This document shows positions 19,675 to 31,400 of a stretch of DNA of 64,000 bases, piece by piece. Below the pieces are notes generated by a model. It saw only the letters and a list, made by a program, of their open reading frames with translations. It had not been told where the DNA came from and searched no databases. Numbering within the stretch: the stretch's first letter is position 1; every line of letters starts with the position of its first letter. The DNA lies in contig JAGKQI010000064.1 in the NCBI GenBank assembly GCA_018806915.1, forward strand, positions 372,001 through 436,000. The letters run 5' to 3'. The stretch is from Phytophthora colocasiae. Its lineage: Eukaryota; Oomycota; Peronosporomycetes; Peronosporales; Peronosporaceae. Both the position numbers and the translations under genes were made by a program.

Positions 19675-21336
19675 AGATCCTCCATCGGACTGGGGCTTGG
19701 AGTACTACCACCAACAGTTGATGGCTCGGAAGAGAAGTCAATGGAGTTTTGTCTGTCAGGGCCGTCTGTCCTTGCAGCTTGTGTAGCAGTTGCAGGTCGG
19801 ATTCTGGTGGGACCTCTGGTGGTATTTTTCCTCCTAGTAACTACGAACTATTTGTCCGACGCTGCCGTTCTCATCAAACCGAACAAGAGTTTTTTTCTCT
19901 TTCACAGAGAGGGATTTGTCAATGGCTGGGGGGGGTGTACTGGATGTCTTGGGCCTTGTAAAATTGCTCTGCTAAAGTTAAGTCTATTCAGTGACAAAGC
20001 TTTTGTCATTGCCCCCGTTTTCGGTGCATTAGTCAGTCAACCACCTACTGAATCTCTCTACAACTTCAGCTCTTTAAGTACCGAAGCTTTAGCTCTTGGA
20101 GCAGCTATGGATACTGATGGGACCATTTGTCATAGTGGAATTAACGAATGGGGACAAGTACCCCACAACAGATTCTGAAGATCATCTCCACTCTTAAAAT
20201 TGATGCGGCCCCACAGGCTTTGCGTGAACTTGAGCTTGCAGTCAACCAAGGTGATACTTGTAATGCTACGTGGACGATATTTGGTACCGCTCGAGTGTTT
20301 TTGTATCCAACTGGGGCTGGAAACGGCGAGTTTGGCAAAATTCCTGCTGCCACTTTCAGTGTGTTTCCTGAATTTACGGAATGCCGTCCATTTGTCGCCG
20401 TAGACATGAATTCTAAGCTTGCATTTGTCACGAATGGCGAAGATCTCCTCGCACAAGCTCCCGATGTTTTAACGCTTTTCCCGTACGGTTTTACGAGTAG
20501 TTTGAGAGAATATCTCGCGTGGTTCCAACTTCTAACACGAAATATGAAATGGCTACAGTATTAGAACCCCGACTACAGGGATACTACGGGGGCTGCCGCG
20601 TACGACAAGTGAATTCCACTGGTGTTTTCATTGAGACGACATGTGAAATCTCCGAACACTGGGCTTCGTATGGGTTAATGGTCCAATCTCCGGACGATAT
20701 CCCCTTGTGCAGTACCAAGGACGTCTGTATTCACAATTATTTCAATACTCAATGGGAAGGAGTGATTGAGGTTACAACAGAGAATCCCGATCGAGTTGCT
20801 CTCTACCTCAATACATTTCGTAGTCGGTATGGTGATACTGTGGGAATTAATGTATTGCCTGGTTTGTGGTGATGCAGATACTGCTCATGGGGGTTATTAG
20901 CCTTTATCAAGTGATGGGACACAAGCGATCGGTACTTTTAACCCAAATTTGGGCTTATCGATGCCAGAATGGACGGATGCAAGTGATTTACCTAGCTCAA
21001 ATTGCTTACCACTTCTACTACAACTCGGATTTATACCTGTTGGGGCTGGCAACTGGCACTTTGAGTGGAGAATCGATCGCGAAGCTCACGTGTTGTTTTT
21101 TCGCCTTCTCGTACTCGTTGATTAACATGATTAAAGCTCGTTCAGGAGATCAACAGCTTGACCGCTACTTCCGACTCACGTGGGAAGCCTTGCAACTTCC
21201 TATTACCATTTCTGTGTGGTCAATTCTGTTGTCTATTCAACTAACACCTTTAGTGGCAATTCTCACCAAGAATTCCGAGATTTTACGTAAAACTTCAGAA
21301 CGAGGAGCCAAGTACTGTGGGTTAAATGACTCATGA
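19675..21336 (+). pseudogene. Membrane protein copy 2, frameshifted and truncated
   Basis: Homologous throughout to the genes at 17325 and 23695, but reading it needs at least four frame changes: near 19740, 20150, 20505-20520 and 20866-20872. The N-terminus is recognisable (WGLEYYHQQL), followed by GRILVGPLVVFFLLVTTNYL and the conserved LLTQIWAYRCQNGRMQ loop. The frame ends at TGA in GLNDS* (21334-21336), where the intact copies continue GLNDSCV for about 170 more residues. The missing 3' part adjoins the 5'-truncated kinase gene, so one deletion probably removed both ends. Confidence 0.85.
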
Positions 21337-21405
21337 CTCGTGCCAATCTTGATGACAGGACCCAGTTTTGCTTTCGTACTTCAGTTGTGAAAATTCCATC
21401 GTATC

Positions 21406-23579
21406 ATGACTCCGACGGTGGATATCTTGACGACGAGCTGCAGTGGCCACTGTGGCCAATTCACTCCTTGCATTGTAAGCAGAACCAGTGTTGAGTATCT
21501 GGACGCAACTGTAGACGGAAACAGCACATTCCGCTTCAGTTTTAACGAGATTAGCGCCGTTGGAGCCGTGGTGTTGAGCCCAAACACAACCCACGTGTAT
21601 GTTGATCCTGTTTATTGTGTGTTTTGACTGATATACTGAAGTGGACGTTGATATGGGCAGTATTCTTACAGATGGACACACTTCCGATAAGCTATCGCGA
21701 GGCGAAGTGGAAAATGTTGTCTTTGATTCGACTTTCGTTATCGCTGGAAAGAAAATCATCGACGTCAACATCTCCAATCTCAACATTTCTTCAGTTGATC
21801 GACTTTCGTCCATGTTACCGAACGGAATAGTAAACCTTCGACTGGAAAATGCCTTGCTGAAGGAATATCCGACAAACCCACTACTGCAGCTTCGGTCACT
21901 CTCGGATCTGTACGTTTATGTGGAATTCTATGCTTATGTTAGGGACTAACGACTAATGTCTGTGTTTTTTGTGATTAGAAACTTGGATTCAAGCTTCATT
22001 GAAGAGGTTGGCACGGAAGGGTATTCGGACAGTCTTCAATCTCTGTACGTTTTGATCTATCAGTATTTGCTGCAATGAATCTAACAATTTGGGTACGATT
22101 GTGCATGTAGGAGTCTACAAAACAACGAAATGGACAAGTTCCAAGGATATTTTCCCCGTCTGCAAACCTTGTAACAACTCTATCTCTTGATGCTTTATGC
22201 TTTGCATTGATTCTGATACCCCGTGATTGTTTGACAGGATTCTGAGCCACAATAAGTTCACTGCCATTCCTGAAGTTATTTACCACCTACCCAAACTCGA
22301 GACGTTGTACGTATAACTCATATACTCCGAAGTGTCCGAAAGTACTCACACTATTACACATCTTTGAGCAGACAAATGAGCCACAACCAGCCACTTTCTC
22401 GTACCTTCACACGCGAGCAAGTTGATTTTCTTCGAAACTTCTCCAAGATCAAGATTTCGTTCCATTTACCGACTGTGAGGCAACTTCTGATCGGATTCAT
22501 GGCGTATCCGTCTGTATTAAGAGCAACCCAGGCCATCTGTACGACTACGAGAGATACGCTTGTCCAAGTCGATACTCCAGCGGTACACTTGCTGGCTGTA
22601 TTATCGGCACTATAGCAGCGATGCTGGCGGTCGGAGTTTTTGTGTGGCGGTGGCAGAAGCAGCAAGTCCAAGGAGCTCCCAGCATCCAGGAAAAATCGAG
22701 AACTACTAACTCGTCCGTCTCAGTGTGGAACGATCCACACCTTCTGTCGATCCAGTTGAAGGCCGAAGAGATCCAAGATGTGAGGAAAATTGGCGGTGGA
22801 GCATTCGCTGACGTTTGGCTCGTTAAGTATCGAAGCACACAGCTTCTAGCGTCCAAACGATTGAGAAAAGTGCACGAAACACACCAAACCACACAGAATT
22901 TCCTCGAGGAGATCAAGATAGCTGCAACATTCGACCACCCGAACATTGTCAAGCTCATTGGTGCAGCTTGGACAATGGAATCAGACCTACAAGCGTTGTC
23001 CGAGTACATGGTGGGTGGAGATGTGCGCGACTTCCTCATTTACCCCAAAACGCCTCGAACCTGGACAGCTCGGAAGCTTCAAATTGCCCTAGATGTGGTC
23101 GAAGCCCTCGTGTATCTGCATTCCTTCATCCCCCCAGTTGTGCATCGAGATTTAAAATCCCGTAATATCCTGCTTTCAAAGGAAATGCGAGCGAAATTGA
23201 CGGATTTCGGAGTCTCACGGATCATGTCGGAGGAAAATACAATGACACAAGGAGTGGGCACAAGTCGATGGGAAGTCGATGGGAGCTGACTGGAAAGGAC
23301 GATTACAACCAGCAAGCAGACATCTTCAGCTTTGGAGTGGTGCTGTCCGAGTTGGATACACACGAAATCCCTTACGACGATGTTCGTGGTCCGAATGACA
23401 ACACACTTGCGAATGTAGCCATCTTGCAGAAGATCGCCATGGGGGTCATTCGACCAACCTTCTCTTCGCATTGTCCGCCGGATATTCGTACATTAGCCGA
23501 TCGCTGTTTGGCCCACAATCCGGATGATAGACCTTCAGCGCCAGAGGTGGCGTACATACTGCGGACTGCTACGATTTAA
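21406..23579 (+). pseudogene. LRR receptor-like kinase (TKL), inactivated
   Basis: Order: cysteine-containing ectodomain start (CSGHCGQFTPC, no signal peptide), LRR exons separated by short introns (21910-21978, 22045-22110, 22171-22237, 22307-22371), a transmembrane helix ([20 protein letters not shown]) and a kinase domain. Kinase motifs are [27 protein letters not shown] and DFGVSR. Breaks: the 5' end is missing, a frameshift sits near 22445 before the TM segment, and at 23265-23290 a short duplication/deletion replaces the APE region and shifts frame. The rest ([20 protein letters not shown]) follows in another frame. Best relative here is the gene at 51305-53588. Confidence 0.8.
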
Positions 23580-23694
23580 CCCCTTTGAACTGTTTCGGTC
23601 TCTTTGACTTTGATAAAAATGGACTTGTGCAACGGACCAAGGCTCTCGTTTAATGGTATGACTTGTCACTATTGTTTGTGTCAGCTGAACAGGA

Positions 23695-26013
23695 ATGACC
23701 AAGGGTGATAAATACAAGGTGGAGGCTGGAGGTAGTGGAAATTGGGCGACGGAGTACTACGCCGAGCAACGACGACACCAAGATCAGCAGAATTGGTCCG
23801 TTCTCTTTCAACCTTCGGTCTTTGGGGCTGCGTTAGCTGTAGCTGGTCGAATTGTCGTGTGGCCGCTCGCTCTCCTCATCGTTTTCACGTCGACCAAGTA
23901 CCTTACGAGTGGGACTGTCCTCAAACTTGTGGATGAAAGTATCTACGCATTCACGGAGCAAGACCCGGTGATGGCTGGAGGCTGCACCGGTTGTCTGGGT
24001 CTCAACAAGATCTGTCTCGTGAAATACAGTATTTTCGCGCAGGATGCTATCATCGGGGCCACAACGTTCAAGAGTTTCGCTGGTCGTAAGCCAGACTTGT
24101 CCTTGTATGACTTCAGCAACTTAAGTACAGAAGCTCTCGCTCTCGGTGAAAAGCTGGATGCTAAGGGAGTTTATTGCCAAAGTGGAGTGAATGAATGGGG
24201 CTCCATGACCGCTGGCATCGCTGGAGACGCTCAAGATATCTTGGATGTCGTTAATACGTTGAAGCTCAATATTGCCCCTCAATTCCGACGTGAACTTGAG
24301 ATAGCAGTGGCTGGTAAAGCTCCGTGTGAATCTGGATGGAACATTTACACGATCACTCGCTTGTTCTTGTATCCAGCAGCCAAAGGTAGTGCCAACTACG
24401 CGAGTATCCCTGGAATTGACTTCAACATCTTCCCGGACTACACGGAATGCCGTCCGGATGTGACAATCGATGACAGTCTGGTCGGTTCGAAGCTCGTACT
24501 GGAAACCAACGGGGAAGACCCGTTAGCTGTTATTCCGGACATTTTGAAATTGTTCCCATACAACTTCGAGAGCAGTATCCCTCCAGTATCAAGGTCTGCT
24601 CCGGCGGGAACCACGAAATACCCTGTAGAGACTGTGCTTCAGCCTCTTTTCAAAGGTTATTATGGAGGATGTCGTCTTCGTGCTGTGAATACCACAGGCG
24701 TTTACATTGAAGATACTTGTGAGGTATCCAAGCGTTGGTCAACGTATGGATTGATGATCCACTCGCCCGACGATATCCCAATGTGCAGCACGGGTGACGT
24801 CTGCATCCACAATTACTACAATTCCATTTGGGAATGGGTCAACTACATCAATGCTGACAATCCGTCACGTATCGGCATGAATCTCAATACGTTCCGTAGT
24901 CGATATGCTGATGGTGTCGCTGTCAGCGTCTTACCTGGAGTTGTAGTGATGCAGATGCTGCTCATGGGTATTATCAGCTTGTACCAAGTGATGTCACACA
25001 AGAAATCCGTCCTGTTGACTCAAATTTGGGCTTATCGATGCCAGAATGGACGCATGCAAGTCATTTACCTCGCTCAGATCTCGTATCACCTCATTTACAA
25101 CTCGGATCTGTACATGCTCGGACTGGCTACGGGGACGTTAACGGTCGAATCGGTGATGAACCTCACGTGTTGCGTCTTCGCCTTCTCGTACGCCTTTGTC
25201 AACTTAGCAAAGGCTCGTTCAGGAGATCAACAACTGGATCGCCATTTCCGTCTCACGTGGGAGACCATGCAGATCGTCATCACGTCTGTCGTCGCTGCGA
25301 TTCTGCTTTCTGTGCGTCAAACGCCTCTGGAATTCATCAACGCGAACAATGGTGAGATTCTACGCAAGACCTCGGCTCGAGGAGCCAAGTATTGCGGCCT
25401 TAATGACTCGTGCGTGGTCTACAAGACCAACATGATCGTTTACATCACCATCTTCTCCGCTGGTTTAGGCGTCGTGGCCGCAATAACTTCACTCATCGTC
25501 AAGCGACTCAGTCCGAAGATGAAAAGCGCTGTACGTTCCGCCAGGTTGTCGTTGACCGGCCAAAACAGCTTCAAACAGACTCGTAACTCGGGTCCCAACA
25601 CGAATGCAACTATTATTCAGAAACCTGATGGACAGGTGAAGAAGAATTCGCTGAACGAGGACGGACTCACGTCTTTCGAGCGGAATTGCATTGGTGGACC
25701 TTTCCGAAAGCTCTTCCGGGACTGCGATGACATGGCGTACGTCACATACAAAGGGAAGCAATGTACGACCGTCGAGGCACTACTACTCACTGGGTATTTG
25801 TACTACGGCGAACACATTTATCAAGCTTCGTCGGTTATGCTGTTGCTATTGGCTAGAGCTTTGCCCAGGAAGGTACTGCGGACATTCAACATGCTTCTAC
25901 TACGCTGGCACGTGGACAAAGACACGGGTGTCCTCACTCAAGTGCTGTCGTGCCCATGGTACGCTGCTAGCAAGGAGAACCACGCACTAACAGGAGCTAT
26001 GCCTGTGGCTTAA
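23695..26013 (+). CDS. Large multi-pass membrane protein, unknown function (copy 3)
   Basis: 772 residues from ATG 23695, intronless, colinear with the 759-residue copy at 17325. It has an N-terminal membrane segment (GRIVVWPLALLIVFTSTKYL), a long cysteine-bearing loop (CRLRAVNTTGVYIEDTCEV), four or five membrane segments, and the conserved GYLYYGEHIYQASSVMLLLL block near the C-terminus. Codon choice is somewhat richer in C/G at third positions than copy 1, so the two are not a very recent duplicate. Function is unknown. It is immediately followed (about 60 bp) by the upstream palindrome of a recombinase element. Confidence 0.8.
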   Translation: MTKGDKYKVEAGGSGNWATEYYAEQRRHQDQQNWSVLFQPSVFGAALAVAGRIVVWPLALLIVFTSTKYLTSGTVLKLVDESIYAFTEQDPVMAGGCTGCLGLNKICLVKYSIFAQDAIIGATTFKSFAGRKPDLSLYDFSNLSTEALALGEKLDAKGVYCQSGVNEWGSMTAGIAGDAQDILDVVNTLKLNIAPQFRRELEIAVAGKAPCESGWNIYTITRLFLYPAAKGSANYASIPGIDFNIFPDYTECRPDVTIDDSLVGSKLVLETNGEDPLAVIPDILKLFPYNFESSIPPVSRSAPAGTTKYPVETVLQPLFKGYYGGCRLRAVNTTGVYIEDTCEVSKRWSTYGLMIHSPDDIPMCSTGDVCIHNYYNSIWEWVNYINADNPSRIGMNLNTFRSRYADGVAVSVLPGVVVMQMLLMGIISLYQVMSHKKSVLLTQIWAYRCQNGRMQVIYLAQISYHLIYNSDLYMLGLATGTLTVESVMNLTCCVFAFSYAFVNLAKARSGDQQLDRHFRLTWETMQIVITSVVAAILLSVRQTPLEFINANNGEILRKTSARGAKYCGLNDSCVVYKTNMIVYITIFSAGLGVVAAITSLIVKRLSPKMKSAVRSARLSLTGQNSFKQTRNSGPNTNATIIQKPDGQVKKNSLNEDGLTSFERNCIGGPFRKLFRDCDDMAYVTYKGKQCTTVEALLLTGYLYYGEHIYQASSVMLLLLARALPRKVLRTFNMLLLRWHVDKDTGVLTQVLSCPWYAASKENHALTGAMPVA

Positions 26014-26076
26014 ACAATATATGAAGGGCATTCCCCAAAATCTGTGGGACATTGTACCCATCGTGTTGGTTCGCGT

Positions 26077-26091
26077 CGGACATTCTGTCTG
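26077..26091. repeat. Imperfect palindrome CGGACATTCTGTCTG upstream of recombinase copy B
   Basis: Arms CGGACA/TGTCTG with the same TTC spacer as the palindrome at 1283-1299. The sequence GTCGGACATTC (26075-26085) recurs inverted at 33457-33467, beyond the 3' end of the recombinase gene, which could mark the two sides of the element. Confidence 0.5.
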
Positions 26092-26910
26092 ACATTTTCT
26101 GAAAAAGCGATTTCCTATCTGAATGTGAGGCTCACAACGCAAAGTACGATTCTCCCCTCAAACGTCGCAACTGGAATGGAGGGCTATGATTGGGACAAGC
26201 TACGAAGAGAAGTATGTGAAATTCGTGAGAACACCGTGAATCCACGTTCACGAACGACATATCTGAACTCCTATAGTCGATTTATCGCGTGGGCTGCACT
26301 AAGCAAGAAGTCCTACGTCTCTGCTGCGTTCATCGAGAAGATCGGTGGTGTGAAGGACAAAACAGAACAGCAAGTTCGCGCTCGTGTGAAGGAGAAGATC
26401 GCTCATGATCGCACTACACCACCACTGGATTTTGCGAACCTCCAGGAACAAGATTTCGTCATGTGGCTGGTGACATTGAAACGTAGAGACGGCTGACCTC
26501 TCAGCTACTCAGCGTTCAACACACATAGGGCAGCATTGTTCAACCTCTACCGTGATTTTGAATTTACCATGACTAAAACGCTGGAGTCGGAGCTGACTAA
26601 CCACTTCAAAGGTCTAAAAAACAAGCTGGCTAAAGACGTGGGAAACGGCATTGGTGACGTCAAGACAGGCAAAGACCCGCTGATGTTTGATTTATACATG
26701 TTTCTCTGTGAAAAGATGCTTGCTCACCCGGCAAAAGAGATGACTTTCTCGCATACGTACATGATGATCGCGTGGAATTTAATGTGCCGGTCGTCTAATG
26801 CATTTGGTATTCGGTACTCTCATATGGAATGGCGCGGTGACGCTTTGCAGATTTACTTTGCCCATATGAAAAACGATCAAGGTGGTGATCGCCCTCGTGA
26901 TCCGCGTCAC

Positions 26911-27147
26911 TGTCGGAAGATGGCGGAGATCCAGGTGTCAGGAGATCCTGAGAAGCTGTTGAGATGAAGTGTATCTTCGCAGGACACGAGAAGGTGAGGA
27001 ATCTCCGTACGGGACGTAGGAGTACGGGAAGTTGAGAAAATCCTCACAGGAGGCATGCATATTGACACAGGCATTCGGCCTTTTATCTAACTACATAATA
27101 CATCAGTCTCCAATCTACTTCGTCTAGCTCAAGTCAAACTTACAACA
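26911..27147 (+). repeat. Left LTR of copia element
   Basis: 237 bp, begins TGTCGGAAGATGG and ends CAAACTTACAACA. No difference from the right LTR seen by eye. Confidence 0.93.
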
Positions 27148-27159
27148 GGTTATGAGCCC
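27148..27159 (+). promoter_or_regulatory. Primer-binding site, complementary to initiator Met-tRNA anticodon arm
   Basis: GGTTATGAGCCC lies directly after the LTR. Its complement GGGCTCATAACC matches the anticodon stem-loop of eukaryotic initiator Met-tRNA, the internal (half-tRNA) priming site known for Drosophila copia. The gag start codon (27152-27154) lies inside it. Confidence 0.65.
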
Positions 27160-28474
27160 AAGCGGATTTGACGACGCTTCACGACAACAATGTCCTGGCA
27201 ACGAGCGCGATGCCGACAATTCAGGACCGAACGTGGTTTCAGACCCGTTCGAGTTGTTTGAAGGGGCGCACTCGGATTCTGGCGCATCTAGTGCTCCTGG
27301 GAGGGGAAGTCGGAACTCAAGCGAGAGCTCTGAGCGTCTTGATAGACTTGAAGGTCTCATCGAAGGGTTAGCCAAGCAGCAGATGCAGTTCATCAAGGAC
27401 CAGGCCAAGCTCCAGCAACAGATGCAGCATCGCACTGAGGTGCCGCATCCGTCGCCCTTCGAGAACACGTTCTCAGGCTCCAGCGCATTCACCGACTTCT
27501 TGAAGGCGAGGGATCGCCGGATGAGAGTCGGATCTCTAGACGATCCAATGCCCTCGGTGCCTGCAGCAGTACCACCTCCGGTGACGCCTCGGCCGGTGGA
27601 AACTCCAGTTGCTCCTCAGCAACCACAAGTGCAGCAAGAGAAGATAGCATCACCACCCGGGGAGAACTTCTCGCCACCGACGAACTTCGGTGTAAAAATT
27701 CCCAAACCACGTGACCTCGATTGGCCAGGCTTCGAAAGGTTTTCAGGGAAAGAAGTTTATCCTGGACTTGGTGCAGACTTTAAAGCATGGGGACTGCGGT
27801 TCCTACAACGACTGGGGGCAGCTCAACAGATGAGCGGCGGTGACTGGCCTGAAGAATTCAGGATTTTGGCACTAAACGGGAAACTCAATGGTTCTGCGCT
27901 AGTTTACTTCGAACGTATGGTTCCATTATGGACAACGGAGTCACCGACGCTGGAACACGTCATGAATAGGATGCTTGTACCCTACATGACAACTATTTCG
28001 GCTGCTAAAGGACTGCAGCTGATGACAGCAGAAAAAGATAAGAATAGGACCTGGACTGATCACTATCAGTACATCACGTACGTGGCTGAACGATCGGGCT
28101 GCTCGGATTTACATGTCTTGCAGAGCTTGTGCAAGTCGGCGCCTCCGTACTTACAAAGCGCAATGTTGACCAGATTGAACTCGCAGAGGGTGGACTACCT
28201 GCAACAAGCTACCGAGTTAGTGTCTTTTGCGATCGAGTATGAAGAGACAATGAACAAACAAGACAACATACGCGGCCAAGGCGGACGTGGAAGTCGTGGT
28301 CGAGGAGGTCAGACCAGTGGAGGAGGTCGAGGTAGCCAGAGTGGACGAGCAAATGAGTCTGTCGCGCGAGTTGCGTCAACAGAGACTCGCAAGTGCTACA
28401 ATTGTGGCGAAATTGGGCATTTGGCTTGGTGTTGCCCGGACAAAGGTGGTGGCACTAAGGAGACCACGCAGTGA
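27152..28474 (+). CDS. gag: Copia gag polyprotein
   Basis: 440 residues. It has an acidic/Ser-rich N-terminus, a Gln-rich coiled segment near residues 70-92, a Pro-rich linker and a capsid-like core (FERFSGKEVYPGLGADFKAW). A Gly/Arg-rich stretch (GGRGSRGRGGQTSGGGRG) precedes a CCHC zinc knuckle, CYNCGEIGHLAWCC. Gag packages the element RNA into particles. The ATG sits within the primer-binding site, 4 bp after the LTR. The TGA (28472-28474) overlaps the first codon of the pol frame. No break was found. Confidence 0.88.
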   Translation: MSPSGFDDASRQQCPGNERDADNSGPNVVSDPFELFEGAHSDSGASSAPGRGSRNSSESSERLDRLEGLIEGLAKQQMQFIKDQAKLQQQMQHRTEVPHPSPFENTFSGSSAFTDFLKARDRRMRVGSLDDPMPSVPAAVPPPVTPRPVETPVAPQQPQVQQEKIASPPGENFSPPTNFGVKIPKPRDLDWPGFERFSGKEVYPGLGADFKAWGLRFLQRLGAAQQMSGGDWPEEFRILALNGKLNGSALVYFERMVPLWTTESPTLEHVMNRMLVPYMTTISAAKGLQLMTAEKDKNRTWTDHYQYITYVAERSGCSDLHVLQSLCKSAPPYLQSAMLTRLNSQRVDYLQQATELVSFAIEYEETMNKQDNIRGQGGRGSRGRGGQTSGGGRGSQSGRANESVARVASTETRKCYNCGEIGHLAWCCPDKGGGTKETTQ

Positions 28475-31400
28475 AGACCAGTTCAGCTGAAGAAAACAAC
28501 AGGTGGATCTTGGACAGTGGTTCCAGTGTGCATCTGGTCAAAGATGAGAAGCTGCTGCGAGATGCAGTTGACTGTGACGAACGATACGTTGCAGCGAGTG
28601 GAAATCATTTTCGCGTGAACAAGAAAGGAACTGTCGTGCTACGGGCAATTGTAGACGGCAACGAGGTGGTAGTGGACTTAAAGGACGTTCATTACGGAGA
28701 GAATCTGCCAGATAATATCATTAGCTATGGTATATTGGAGGAGAAAGGTGTATTCCTAGAGCGCACCAACGGAAAAAGTTATGCTGTGAAAGAAGACACT
28801 GGGATGAAAGTCTTCGAGGTGTTCAGACGCAATAAGGTGCTGTGGGTGAACGCGATGGGCGAAGTACCAATGGGAGTGGAGGTGCGTGCAGATGCTGTCA
28901 TGCAGGCTGTAGAAGAAGCAGGTGAAGAAATGGAAACTGCAGTGACCGAGACTACACTGCTAGAACTGCACGAGCGCTTAGGACATATCGCGTATGACAC
29001 AGTGGAGAAGATGGCAGATGCGGTTGGCTCGGGAATCAAGCTGACCACAAGGGCTAGACTCAATTGTTTAACCTGTGCTCAGGGTAAGCAATGCAAGAAC
29101 AATCAGAGTAAGAAGGACAGCGGCACGAATGCCCCGATCGACAAGATTGGCAGTGTAATTGGGAGTGATATCAAGGGCCCGATGACTCCGAAAGACAGAC
29201 GCGGAAACAGATACATGATTAATTTCGTGGACTACTCTACAAATTACGTGAGGGTGTTCCTAGCAAAGAACAAGGTGGAAGCTACAGAGAACTTCGAGCA
29301 ATTCTTGGTGTATTTCGAGAAACGATTTAACTGCAAGATCCATGTGCTCCGCACCGACGGCGGGAAGGAGTATATAAATGTGGATCCATTCTGCAAAGCG
29401 ACTGGCGTCCGACGGCAAGTGAGCGAGCGAGAGAACCAGGCCTCAAACGGGAAAGCTGAGCGCATGCATCGGACGATCCTGAATGTTGCGAGGTGTATGC
29501 TGTTTGCTAGTGGACTACCTCTTTACTTTTGGGGTGATGCTGTCGAATATGCGGCGTTTGTGCTGAATCGGAGCTCCTGTCGGGCTAACTCAAAGCGAAT
29601 GTCTCCCATCGAGTTATTAACCGGAAATGTCCCGAATTTGTCAGAGATAGTGGTGTTCGGCAGCTCCTGCACTGCATACAGAGATCCTGACAAAAAGTCG
29701 TGGAAACCAAGGGCTGAAGTGGTGATGATCGTGGGAAAGAATGACGAAACCAAAGGCTTCAAAGTTTACCTGCCCAAGAACAGAATCGTGATAACTACTC
29801 AGCATATCAAGAACGTGGAGACCTTGAACAGCAAGCAGAACGAGCAGCTGCAATTACAGCTCGAACGCGAGGATCCAGAGTTGAAAAGAGCTGTTGAAGA
29901 TCGCGAAGGAGTCATCAAGCAAAAGAAGACGACAAACAAGACCAACTCGAAGAAAGATAAATCCAGAAAGAAGAAGAACAAGAATAAGAACCAAGCTTCA
30001 AGACATGAAGAAGCTGACGAAGTGGAAGGAGCTGGTAATGCTGACGATGAGAAGTTGCCAGCTGAAGAAGAACCGGTGACACGCATGAGAACACGCAACA
30101 TGGGAGCGAAACATGTGCCAGTGGACAGAGTAAACTCGGTCGTGCTAGAAGATCCCAAGAACTATAGGCAAGCGATGCGAGATCCGCGAGCGAACAAGTG
30201 GAAACAAGCAATTCGGGAGGAGATTGAAGCTCTCGAGCAGAACGAAACATGGCGAGTAGTGAGGAAACCTGAGAACGCCAAGCTTCTGCACACCAAGTGG
30301 GTGTTCAAACTGAAGACTCATGCGGACGGCACGGTGGAAAGGTACAAGGCACGATTAGTGGCTCGCGGCGATGAACAGGAGTACGGTGTAGATTACACGT
30401 ACACGTTTTCAGCAGTTCTCGAATTGACTTCTGGAAGAGTTATTCTGGTGGTGTCAAGAATCTGGAATGTTCCAGCTCGGCACGGCGATGTACCAAGCGC
30501 TTACGTCAAAGCGAAAAAAGAAGAAAATTTGGTCATTTTGCTTCTTATTCCGAAGGGGATGGAATTTACCGACGAGCAGCTCCGTGCGCTGGGAGTGAGT
30601 ACCAAGTACGAGTTAGCGTTGCTGTTGGAAAAGGGACTGTACGGGTTAAAACAGTCTGGAAGACTTTGGAACCAATTGCTACACTCGATTCTCGTCTCGC
30701 TAGGTTTCCTGCAGTGCTTTTCGGACAGTTGTTTGTACATCAAGGATGAGAAGGATGGTATGACACTTGTGGGTATTTACGTGGATGATATCCTGGTGAC
30801 GGCTACGAGTGTTGCTAAAGTAGACCAGTTCTTCACAGACATGCAGGTAGTGGATTTGAAGGACCTTGGAGTGGTGTCGAAGTTCCTGGGGGTCTCGTTC
30901 AACTACGACGACAAGAGCGGATGGACATTGGATCAAGAAAAGGTGATCGAGGATATGCTGGTAAAGTTCCAGCTGGATAAGGCAGTCCCCGTGAGAACTC
31001 CAATCGGGGATGACCACGATGGTGAGGAACCTGGAGAGCTACTGCCAAGTGGAAGTGCTGGAGCGCCCGGGCGCCCAACAGCACAAACCTTCCAATCATT
31101 GGTTGGAAGTTTGCTGTGGATTGCAAGATGTACGAGGCCCGACATCTCGTTTGCAGTTCATCGAGTTACAAGAAACTCACATGCACCACGTGAGCGCGAC
31201 TGGAGATTAGCAAAACGAATCGCAAGATACTTGAAGGGCACGAAGCATCTGAAATTCGTGATGGACACAGACGAGAGCGTAGCGGACAACGACGTGATGG
31301 TGGAGGCGTTTAGTGATGCCGACTACGCATCTGATAAGGAAGACAGAAAATCTGTGACGGGTGGGGTTGTTATGGTGGCAGGTGCCGTGGTTTCCTGGAT

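Noticed and set aside
29799..30158. Minus-strand ORFs inside the copia pol gene
   Set aside because: Shadows of Lys/Glu-rich codons in an intact pol frame.
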